Source of the DNA: Sialis fuliginosa
Taxonomy: Eukaryota; Arthropoda; Insecta; Megaloptera; Sialidae
Reading direction: 5' to 3'
DNA length: 64,000 nucleotides
Assembly: GCA_961205875.1 (NCBI GenBank)
Contig: OY540819.1
Location: 5,210,501 to 5,274,500, forward strand
Shown here: positions 10,250 through 20,300 of the stretch, piece after piece
Layout: each line of letters starts with the position of its first letter
How positions within the stretch are numbered: the first letter of the stretch is position 1
Notes under the pieces: model-generated
Told to the model about the DNA's origin: nothing
What the model saw: the letters and a program-made list of their open reading frames with translations, nothing else
Database searches by the model: none
Translations under genes and position numbers: made by a program

Positions 10250-11459
10250 CGAGAAAAACCGTATGTATAAGTAATATTTTTTTAAAACACGACAGTCAAA
10301 TTACTTATATTTATATTGAATGATTATATGTATACAATTAATTCATATACTGTATTTCACAGAAAAAGGAAATAAGTATTTTAGATTTAGCTAAGTATTT
10401 AAAATTATTTTCTGTAAAAATCTACATGTTATATTTATATGAATTTCAAAAATTCTAATTGTATTGTTGTTTTATAATTATTACTACATTATCATTAATT
10501 GTGCCTGTGATTAAATTAATTATACCTGTCTATATATATATGTATCTGTTAATTGTTGTTTGTTTGATTTTAATATTATTAATGTTCTTACTGTTATAAA
10601 ATTTGTTAGTGTACCTGTATATTTTATATAGAATATATAATATAATATTTTTTGTACTGTATAATATCATTTTTTTTTTAATAAAATCACTTAATATTAA
10701 TATAACCTATTATTTTAAATGCATTTAAACATTTTCAGAAAATTTTTAACATGATAACTTTGTATTACTACTGATAATATAAAAATATATTAAATAAAAT
10801 AATAATTATATAATAAATAATTTAATTTATAAATCCCGCCGATGATTTTAGTTTTCATATTAAACGCTAGATGGACAAAATTATATTTTTATGAATAGCC
10901 CTTCTTTTATTTTTTAGTTCATATGAACTACCCCTAGAGGCGCTGTGGCCACAATATTTAACATTATATGTCCCTTCTACTTGTATATGTTCTGTGTTAT
11001 AAAACATGTTAAGGTATGTGTAGTGTCGTCAACGCCAGCTACTAGCGATAGTATTAAAAATATTAAATTGTAAAATAAAAACAATAGAAAATTAGTTGTC
11101 ATAAAAATATAACTTTGATTTGTAACACACTTATGGGACACCTTATATAAATGTAACTATTTTAAAAATATGCTGCTTGTCTAGCCTGACAACTTTTGTA
11201 TTTAAAGTTTTCTTCCATTTGTTATAATAAATTAAATATTGAACTTGGGAAATCCTGTACTATATCGATTTTCTTATTGCAGTATTAGGTACAAAACAGC
11301 TTTTTGTGCGAGACCTCGGGAACTTAGGCGGTTGCGACCATTGAGACTTTTAATCGGGATGATTTAGAGAATATTTTCCAGTTGGTTTCAAAGAGATTGA
11401 CTGAAAGCCATTTCCCTATCAAAAATTGCGGGGTCCTTTATCGATATATGAATACTTAC

Positions 11460-11580
11460 TACAAAATTCTTGATTAGTACAATTTGTACTTAATATCCAC
11501 AGGTCTGAAGATCTTGTATCTATATTCACATGTTATATCTGTGGTGGTATTCCAATAGAAATATTAGTAGTGTAAAAATT
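11460..11580 (-). pseudogene. Exon 3 of the aspartic protease homologue: first catalytic loop, with in-frame TAA
   Basis: Encodes NFYTTNISIGIPPQI, then TAA (11535-11533), then HVNIDTRSSDLWILSTNC and TNQEFC. In homologues the position of the stop is normally an aromatic residue in a PPQxF motif. The Gly of DTG is Arg. The donor TA|gtaagtatt is strong, and the next exon joins in phase to give FCNDTIKHKFD. A 5.6-kb transposon begins about 20 bases into the following intron, leaving the donor intact. Confidence 0.8.
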
Positions 11581-11888
11581 CTAAATAAACAAATTATTTT
11601 TAAATACTTATACAAAAGAGGTAAAATATATAAACGATAACTTACATCTTTTTTGTATAGAGGAATCGTAATAAGTGGTTTCTCTTCTATAGAGAAAGAA
11701 TTAACTATAGAATACCTGTAAATATTATTTTTAAAATTAATAGCATATTCAAAATTGTATCAGAATTAAAATATGTTTAGAAGTAGTACATAGAAAAATC
11801 TGATACAAGAAAAATATGTCGAAGAAACTTGTAATTTTCTATAATTTAATTTTCATTTGTATTAAATATTACATTTTTTATATCTTAC

Positions 11889-11944
11889 CTGAGGTCCACT
11901 AAAGGAGCTATAGTTATAGTCAACAATACTAATAAACGTATCAT
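11889..11944 (-). CDS. Exon 1 of the aspartic protease homologue: signal peptide
   Basis: The ATG at 11944-11942 opens an 18-residue hydrophobic leader, and the exon ends at an AG|gtaag donor with two bases of the next codon. The 70-base exon 2 (11646-11715) completes that codon as Arg and encodes the short propeptide ending in KKD. In another frame this stretch can be misread as a VDYNYSSF sequence resembling a catalytic loop; phase with exon 2 excludes that reading. Confidence 0.75.
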
Positions 11945-12171
11945 TTTGATTTACTCTGAAATTATTGTAATGCCGAGTATCTTCTACTTCAAGAATATTT
12001 TTAAAACTAAAACGTAAATGAATAATACGGAATCTGAATTGTTGGCATAAATAATAATTATGTAATCAAAAGATAATAAATTGATTGTTTATTTATTTGC
12101 ATTACGTATTTAATTATTTTTAGGTAGGTAATCATAGTTTTTAAATTATTAATATAGTGTATACGTCTAAG

Positions 12172-12296
12172 CAGTGGCGTAGTAAGAAAAAATTTCTAGA
12201 GGGGGGGGGGATAAATACATATGAGTTAAATTTTTTGAAGGTATGATGTTTTCTCAAAACATACGTTTTTTAAGAACACTGAATATTTCGCCACTG
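12172..12296. mobile_element. 125-bp hAT-like MITE
   Basis: Ends CAGTGGCG / CGCCACTG, with 8-base flanks CGTCTAAG (12164) and CGTTTTAG (12297) that match at 6 of 8 positions, consistent with a decayed 8-bp target duplication. Contains a run of ten G. Confidence 0.6.
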
Positions 12297-12304
12297 CGTT
12301 TTAG

Positions 12305-13900
12305 TTAATGAACAAATTAACATAAGATATGATAATAATATGATGATAGTTCCTTTAATTATATGGTTAAATGTATTGTCGTTTTAAATTAAGTTTTTGG
12401 TTTTTATTGGTGAAAATTATCTATACACGTGTGTAAAGACGTATATGATAATTTTATGTTAATTTAAATTTCATTATTATATACGAATACATCAAGATAA
12501 TACACTTTTAAATCATATTTCCTCTAATTTACTGACTGTGTATACTTTGACATTACAATTCAGATTGAACCGAAGTGAATTTGCAGGTATTATATGATAC
12601 AACAATAAAATGCGATCACTTCTGTGTATGGGAATCAGATATTGATTCAGTTCTGAATGGTATTTGCTGATTGATTGATTAATATTTTATGTGCTTGTAG
12701 GTTACAAAAGAAAATTCAATTTCTAGTAATGTGTAAAAAAAATGTGTACGTCTATGTACCGACCTACCTATATACTGTGTAAATTTTCCATTATTTGTAT
12801 AAAATAAACGAAAATAATGTGTATAGTAAAATGAGAAATTATTATTTCAAAATTAGTGTATCTCTGCGTAACTGGTTGCTCTAAAAACGTAATATTCACA
12901 TTACCACCACAGTGGCAGTAATTGTGTATATTATTAATTTTTATTAGAAAATATCAGTTATAATTTTTTCATAATAAATTATCATATATAGCCTAAACCA
13001 ATTCTAGAGTCTGAAACTTTTTAACAATGAAAGTTTCATCAAAATCGATTCAGTAGTTTTCGTGTTAAGTGGAGACCAACATTATTCTAAAAATTTAATA
13101 ATACTTTCTTATACAAAAACATTATAAAATACGAACTATTATACTTAAAAATCTAGAGAACAAATCTATATCCATTTAAAACAATCATCCCCTTCTATTC
13201 TACCACTAGATTTTTTATTGTCCATTTTAGCACTAACAAAACCAAACATTTTACGATAGAACCACCGAAACTCCGTTAAACTTAGACCGAAAGACGCAGT
13301 GTAATGGCAATAATAATTACGTTGTCCGTTTAATATCTAAGATTTATGTTGCAACTCGAGCGCCATCTCTTACATTCAAAGTGAGTCGTTAAATGCAACC
13401 CCAACCCGAAATAAAATGCCATCGCTGGCAATAAAGAAGTTCCCGGCATTGTCGAGGTTGTCAATGGGGGTCTCCCCATGCAATCGCTAAATAGATTTCT
13501 TGAGAAACTATATTATTTATCAGCTGCCGTCCGATTCTCTGCTACAGATTTGTGGAATTGCTTGTAATCTAAATATTATTCGATTTACTTGTATATAAAT
13601 AATTCATGATATGCGATTTTATTGTATATTAGTTTTTTTTATTATTTGAAATGCATTATATCATATTTTCTTTAATAAACGTGTGAAGACACATCATAAA
13701 AAAATTTGAGAGGATCAATATTGTCAAAATGATTTTTTAAGTTCACTTTTTTGTTGGTTCGAAAGATTGCTCGAGCCAAAAAAATACAACATATACGTTT
13801 TTCTCGAAACAACTGGGTAATAGATTTGATTTAACAACACTCTCGGTTTGTAAGAAACAGATTTTTTGTCACTTTATATCTATTTCTAAATAAAAGATCT
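12305..13900. other. Intergenic space between the two minus-strand genes
   Basis: No coding sequence seen. It contains a common insect repeat tail around 13020-13090 (TTTCATCAAAATCGATTCAG) and a GC-richer patch at 13345-13500 that could include the promoter region of the downstream gene; no convincing core promoter can be fixed. Confidence 0.4.
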
Positions 13901-13918
13901 GAATATATTAACTTCTTA

Positions 13919-13924
13919 TTTATT
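13919..13924 (-). promoter_or_regulatory. Candidate poly(A) signal (AATAAA) for the TSP1-like gene
   Basis: TTTATT on the plus strand, about 58 bases past the stop codon on the gene strand. Position is appropriate; the hexamer itself is weak evidence in AT-rich DNA. Confidence 0.35.
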
Positions 13925-13981
13925 AACAAAATAATAAAGTATAAAATAAATAAATATATAAATAATTTAAATGTAATACTT

Positions 13982-14306
13982 TTACATAACAATCCATACA
14001 ATAGTCAAAATAATCAAATTTCTTATATCAAACGCGCAATAATAACTAGTTGATTTTACGGCTTCCCCTTCTTTCATACTCTCTTCATCTATGTCTTGTG
14101 TACTGGTAGTAAACTTATCATAATCATCTGAATACTCTTTCTCATTTTTAATACCAAAATCACCTTCCTCTTCTTCCGCATCGTCACCAGTTTCTTCTTC
14201 GTCATCTTCTTCATCGTCCGGTTCTTCTTCTTCTTCGTTTTGTTTTTGGTCGTCATTTTTATTTTCTCCCTCCGGTTTATGAGTAGGATCGTCTCTTTTA
14301 TTGTAC
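13982..14306 (-). CDS. Last exon of the TSP1-like gene: acidic tail and hydrophobic C-terminus
   Basis: Begins after tttttttaatag. It encodes NKRDDPTHKPEGENKNDDQ, then long Glu/Asp runs, a Ser/Thr-rich TTSTQDIDEES segment, a cysteine (SYYCAF) and a hydrophobic end before TAA at 13984-13982. The lysine-rich reading of the same bases in the next frame is a shadow. A possible AATAAA poly(A) signal (gene strand) lies at 13919-13924. Confidence 0.65.
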
Positions 14307-17300
14307 CTATTAAAAAAATCAAACATGCCTATTCAGGTTTCAACGGTATAGTCTAATAGTTCAGCCAACAGGTAGAAAAAAGCGGCCCGTAATGCAAAAA
14401 TAGAGTAAATTATACAGTGTCGTAGTATGAAAAATTTTAGGGGGGGGGGGTAATCTTGGGGCTCTCAAAATATGCGAAATTGCTATAATAATTTTTAATC
14501 GAATGAACTTTTTTTTTTAGTTACAAGACTGAGTATAGTTAACTATGATTAAAAAAAAAGGTCATTGAATTCAAAATTGTAATAACCCGGGAAAAAATTT
14601 CAGATCTAAAGTGATCAAATCAGATCTGCATTTTTACAGATTTGTTTTGATCTCCATTTTGGAACATATCAACGCAGATCAACACAGATCTGTGTTGATC
14701 TGCGTAGATCAACACAGATCAAAACAGATCAACACAGATCTGCGTAGATCTGTGTTGATCTGCGTAGATCAACACAGATCAAAACAGATCTGCGTAGATC
14801 GGGGATTTGATTATGTTTTTGTACACACACACAGCTTGACTTCCCGCAGTAACTGGGTTCGAAGAGCAATCCTGGAGAAGAGAACCACCATATATGTATT
14901 GTATTACCTTATTACTAACTGATTCGACTTGGCTTATATATACGAATGAAAGTGAAAATACTGTGTTGGTGAGAGCTATGTTGCGATATTTTTATATTAT
15001 AGATACATAATAATATGTACTTATTCATAAATAAACTTTTGGCTACCTTAAATAACAAATACACATATACTATATAGAAACCTTGTTTATAATTTAGTCA
15101 ATTAAAAAAAAATTGTACAGAAACGTATTGAATGATATTTGAGGCCCGTGTATTAAATTAATAAATAAATTCACAACTCACCCTCTGTCACAGATGAAGG
15201 GTTGTAATTGGTCTCATTCGATCCAGCGGGAAAAATACTTCGGGATTCTAGGGGTGTGGGGGGCAAAACAACCCTCTATCTAGCACAGGAGTCGAGATAT
15301 TTACGATTTTCTATAATGAATACCATAAGTAGCGAAACAGAGAAAAATTCAATATTTACTGTTAATACAGCATAGAAACATAAGATATTATTATTAAATT
15401 TAATAAAATGAAAAAAAAAGTCCAGACACGTATTAAGTGATATTTAAGGCCCGTATTGTTAAAATAACAAATACACATATTTTTTTTAAATTGATTAAAT
15501 TACAAACAATACGTTTCAATCTCACGATCTACGACGATCTGCAAAGATGTACAACGATCTACAAAGATCAACAACGATCTGTAAAGATTTACAACGATCT
15601 GCAAAGATCTACAACGATCTATAAAGATCACGATCTGCAAAGATCTGCAACGATCTACAAAGATCAATAGCGATCTACAAAGATCTGCAACGACCTACAA
15701 CGACCAACAACTATCTGCAAAGATCTACAACGATCTATTAAGATCACGATCTGCAAAGATCTATAACGATCTGCAAATATCTACAACTCTCTGCAAAGAC
15801 CTACAACGATCTACAACGATCTGCAAAGATCACGATCTACAAAGATCTACAGAGACCTACAACTATCTGCAAAGACCTTCAACGATCTACAAAGATCTAA
15901 AAAGATCTGATTTGTTCCAAAATGAAGATCAACCGAGATAACTTCAGATCTGAAATTTTTTCCCGGGAATAATTTAACATGTTTTAAGAACTTTGATTAT
16001 TATATATAAATTATTATATAATTATTATATTTAGATTATTATATATTATATATAAAAAATCCGTACGAGGGGACCTGCCACTAAGTATAATGAACAAAAT
16101 GAATCAAATCCTATCTCGATACGACTTCTCGTTTTTGAGTTATGTGGCTGCTCAGTTCAAAAAAAGTCATTTCAAGAAAAATGCATTTAAAGTTTTTTTA
16201 TTCAAATGTTTTACATTATTTTTAAATAAATCAATTATTATCAGCTGTGATGTGATAATTCGAATTTCGGAAAATCCTTTTAGAAGATGATTTTTGATGA
16301 TATTTAGACAACATTTATGAAGAAAAAAAAAATCGAATTTTTTTTTTTTAAACCAGGGATCCTACCTTAAATAAACCTGTAACTTTATACCTATACATAA
16401 GTAGATCTCGTTTTCTAAACACTATATGATTATTATCCTTAATATGATCCTCCAGTGGTTCATTTTCAGGAATAGACAAAAACGAATCTAAATTATCGTC
16501 AATCAAAAACGGTTGGAAAATTGTTTCAGTGTTCTCCTTCGGTATTTTACGTTCTTCCGGATCTGCATATTCTAAATAATTACCATCTTTGAACGGTATT
16601 GTACCGATTTCGTTATTTTTACGAACTTGCGGTTCCATAGAACAATTTTTCGGCGATATGTCATATCTTGTTGTAGACATGTAAATCTGTAAAACTAAAA
16701 TATTTTTAAATTAGTTAAGCAACTTTAAATTCTAATAAACTTGAAAGATTCGCAGTTATGCCTTTTATATAAAGTACGTCAAAAATTTAATTATTTAAAA
16801 AATAACTATGAGTACGTTTATACAGCGTTGTTATTCTGATTTTACTGTAACCGATGTAGTTAAACCGTTTTAAGTGGTGCTGTTTACCTATACGGGAATA
16901 AGTAACGTCAGCTAGAATAACAATTCCCATTTGAAATACGCTATAAGTTCGATGGCGTACCAACAAGAAATTCCAGAATCATGCTTTATTTTATTTTCCT
17001 TCTCTTCATCTCAGGTGATTTAACCATATTTTACCTGACGACACTTTTCCAAATATTAAAACGAAGTGCATTACGATGAAATTCCTATACTCCGTAGATA
17101 CTTATATTTTTTGGAGTTGTCTAAATAGATATATCTATGCTCATGTAGTTTACACATGTTTACACCGTCTCTATTCCAGTTTAGTTTTACTATGCCTGTA
17201 GTTCAAGAGGAATAGCATAACTAAACCTGATTAGTTATATCGGGTGTAATGCGCCATTTATGTTACAAAAATTTTTAAACCCGGATTTACTATACCGGTT

Positions 17301-20300
17301 ACAGTAAAACTGAAATAAAATCGCTGTGTAAACGTACTCCATGAATTTTTTTTTTATAGTTATTCTGTATATATGTAATAATTATAAATATAGAAAAATA
17401 CAAACCATCTTCAAACTTATTTTTCTTTTCGCATATTTGTAACACACGTCTAACTTTCAGACCATATTTCGACGTATAAATTTCACATATACAATTATTC
17501 ATTAGAGGGCAGCTAAATCAATCAAAGTAAAACATTCTGAATCAATAAATATTTAACAAATTAATTTAATAAAACAATTACCAAGTACGTCCCGGTCCTA
17601 GACAATCAAAAGCTGGCCCTCGTCTGGAAAAATATATTTGATTAGATCTAAATAAATAAAATTAATTGAATATGATACTGACATTGTAGGACTGATACAA
17701 GTTGATTCGGATATCAAGTAACCAGAACCAGCCGAGGCGTTACAAAACAGAGGAGACCATTCAGACCAAAACGATTTTATGCACAGAGGAACCGTAGTTT
17801 GCGGGCCGGGTTTTTCACAGAACTAAAAATTTTACAATCAATTTAATTATTATTTATTTTTATTATCTATATTATGTTATTTCATCAGATAGGTATATTC
17901 AGTAGGGTATGTCAAAAAAAATTGCTCTCGTTTCGAAATACGTTAGTTTTTGACCTAAAATAAATCCTCGCCGAAGGATTACCCTGTAGTTCAATTTTTA
18001 GGTTTCCGTAGAAAACTAGGAAACCTTATAGTTTCGCTATGTCCATCCGTCCGTTCGTCCTCAAAAATTTTAAGCCGATTAAGATGAAATTTGGTATACG
18101 GACGAAGACTCATAACCCAAAAACAGAAATGATAATATTTTTGAAAAAAATTTTTTTTGGATCTCCTTTCCATAGACTGAAAAGTATTTTCAAAAAAAAA
18201 TTTTCACTTAATCTATTAAGTGGGGAGTCTTTAGATAGGTCTCCTAAAATGCAATAAAAAAATGTAATATGACATTTTGATTTTAACCCTTCAGTCACGT
18301 TATTTTTGCGTTCAAGGTCGTGATCAAAGCGTCCCCCCACCCTAATTTCTAAACTATCAATTAAAAAAATCTGAAAAAATTCAAAAATGTAGCTTTTAAT
18401 TAGCACTTTCACTGAAAATTATAACGAACACTGTCAAAATTATTTTGGACTCCCCTCCCATGGACTGAAAAGTGAACTCACATTTTTTTGCTCACTTAAC
18501 CCATTGAGATGGATGTCATTAGATAGGTCTCCCAAAATGCAACGAAAAATGTTCAATAAACTTTTGATTTTAACGCTTCAGTCACGATCTATTTGCATTT
18601 AAATGTCGTTGTCAGAGCGTCCCCCCCACCCTAATTTATAAACTATCTATTCAAAAATCTGAAAAAATTCAGAATGTAGCTTTTAATTAGTACTTTCACT
18701 GAAAATTATAACGAACACTGTCAGAATTATTTTGGACTCCCTCCCATAGACTGAAAATTGTACTCAATTTTTTTTTCACTTACCCCATTGAGTGGGGTAT
18801 CTTTAGATAGGTCTCCTAAAATGCAACAAAAAATGTTTTATGACCTTTTTATTTTAACTCCAGTCACGATATATTTGCATTTAAATGTCTTTATGACTAC
18901 GGAAACCTATCATGTGCGTGCCCAACACGCACTTGGCCGTTTCATTACACAGGTAGTATCGATATTTAATTGAAAGAGTTGAACTTTTAGATATTTATAT
19001 TATGATATGAATATTGTATCAAAAATTAATAAAATAATATATGACACGCGCTGTCATCAATTATATAAGTACGTCCATTACTATAATGTGGAGAGCTTGC
19101 AAAAGTGGTGGTATGATTTTCCAGTCACTTGTTGTCGGTATAACATAATAGTACTTTGGCTCGAGATAGTATTGTTTTTATGATACCGTGCAACAGAACT
19201 CACCGGTTGCTGGTACATGCAATCGACTGCACATTTAACCGTGGCGATATTGTCTTGCCGGATGCGGGAGGTACATTGGAACACGCCGCACGCGCTGCGA
19301 GGTGTGCAGATTGTGTCTGGAAGCGGTGCTTGGAAACACGTCGGGAAACCTAGAACGTTTGGTATTCGTAATATGTTGAGTTATTTATTTTATTTAATTG
19401 TCTTGTAAAATTTTATTTATTAGGTATTCGGTTCTAAAAGGTACCACACTTGGAGGTGTAATGTTGAGAATAAAACAAAAATAAAAACTAACCGTAGTCA
19501 CACTACATTTTAATTAAATATTATATATTATATATATTTTTTGACTGAGCAAATTCATTCACGGGCATTGATATGTATATAAATAAACTGAATAATTTAG
19601 GTATGTAGATAATAATTATCCAATAAATCAAATACTTTACATGTGTTCACATTTCTAAACACGCGTCGTGGTAGACATTTATTCTAATATAGAGATAATC
19701 GCCTTACAACGTGCGATGAAACGTTAACTAGCCAAGCTAACCCGCGATTAATCCTTTAAAGATTACTACAATATTACATAATTTATCGATTATGTTTTTC
19801 CATGCAAAAGTAAAATTACTATAGATATAACAACTAAATTTGTGACGCGATCTACTAAAGTTATTTTTCTATTTTAAAATCTAGAATACTGAATTAAAAT
19901 TCTTCGCAATCGATTGATTACGCTTTCTTTATATTATAAGATATGGATTTTTCTTGGAAGAAGGATGGCGGCAAAACCCTTACAGCAAAACTCAAGACTA
20001 ATCACAAACCTAAAATAAATAATAATAAATCACTTGCATACCTACACTAATATGTCTTACGATATTTTTTATTTCACATTCATATATATGTGCTGTCAAC
20101 AAACAGCTGTTTAAATAAATTAGCACATCGGATATGAAAATACGTCGGTTGGTAAAACCAAACTTATAACATATTTTAATCAAAAAATAATATTTTTAAA
20201 GTAGTTTTATTCTTGTTAACTATATCTAGAAAAGAAGAAGTCGTTTGGCTTAACTCCCAGCCCAAATCCTTGGACCTAGAACGACGTAAACATCCACTAA

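Larger units (their letters stand above)
5837..11438. mobile_element. 5.6-kb palindromic composite DNA transposon with two opposed THAP-domain ORFs, inserted in intron 3 of the protease homologue
   Basis: The ends AAGGACCCCGC and GCGGGGTCCTT are flanked by TA on both sides. The outer arms (5837-6030 and 11255-11438) are near-identical inverted copies. They are followed by a second long pair (6340-8198 versus 9770-11000), interrupted on the left only by nested insertions. The centre is another palindrome (arms 8197-8650 and 8815-9275). Each arm carries a THAP zinc-finger coding fragment, facing away from each other. No complete transposase is present, so this is a non-autonomous or decayed element. 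THAP fingers are the DNA-binding domains of P-element-type transposases, but the 2-bp TA target differs from the 8-bp duplications of P elements. Confidence 0.7.
3386..11944 (-). pseudogene. Aspartic protease homologue (pepsin/cathepsin D fold, family A1), catalytically altered and interrupted by one stop
   Basis: Seven exons read on the minus strand: 11889-11944, 11646-11715, 11460-11580, 5665-5786, 4160-4356, 3738-4065, 3386-3517. All have GT-AG borders and compatible phases, giving 342 codons. Residues 1-18 form a signal peptide (MIRLLVLLTITIAPLVDL) followed by a short propeptide with PLITIPLYKKD. Family landmarks appear in order: IGIPPQ, DTRSSDLW (63-70), a C76/C82 pair, the flap with Tyr102, IGG at 124-126, DGVLGLGLD, EDGQLIFG, IIDTKSK (244-249), and the C-terminal NWLLGEPFLNKYYTIFD with GFA. 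Active members have DTG at both catalytic sites; here they read DTR and DTK, so proteolysis is unlikely. Codon 58 is TAA. The propeptide is about 40 residues shorter than in cathepsin D. The open remaining frame and intact splice sites suggest a recently broken gene, or a non-catalytic paralogue with an allelic or sequencing stop. Confidence 0.83.

Noticed and set aside
11889-11944. VDYNYSSF as a first catalytic loop of the protease
   Set aside because: That reading is out of phase; the true frame gives the signal peptide, and the catalytic loop is in exon 3.
14089-14322. Lysine-rich open frame overlapping the acidic last exon
   Set aside because: It is the +1 shadow of GAA/GAC-rich codons; the acidic frame joins the upstream exon in phase and has the natural hydrophobic end.
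15520-15910. Possible CRISPR-like array
   Set aside because: Units are about 12 bases, adjoin without unique spacers, and lie within a eukaryotic transposon.
19156-19408. Plus-strand frames over 19156-19408
   Set aside because: They are antisense to the phase-consistent exon 3 of the TSP1-like gene.
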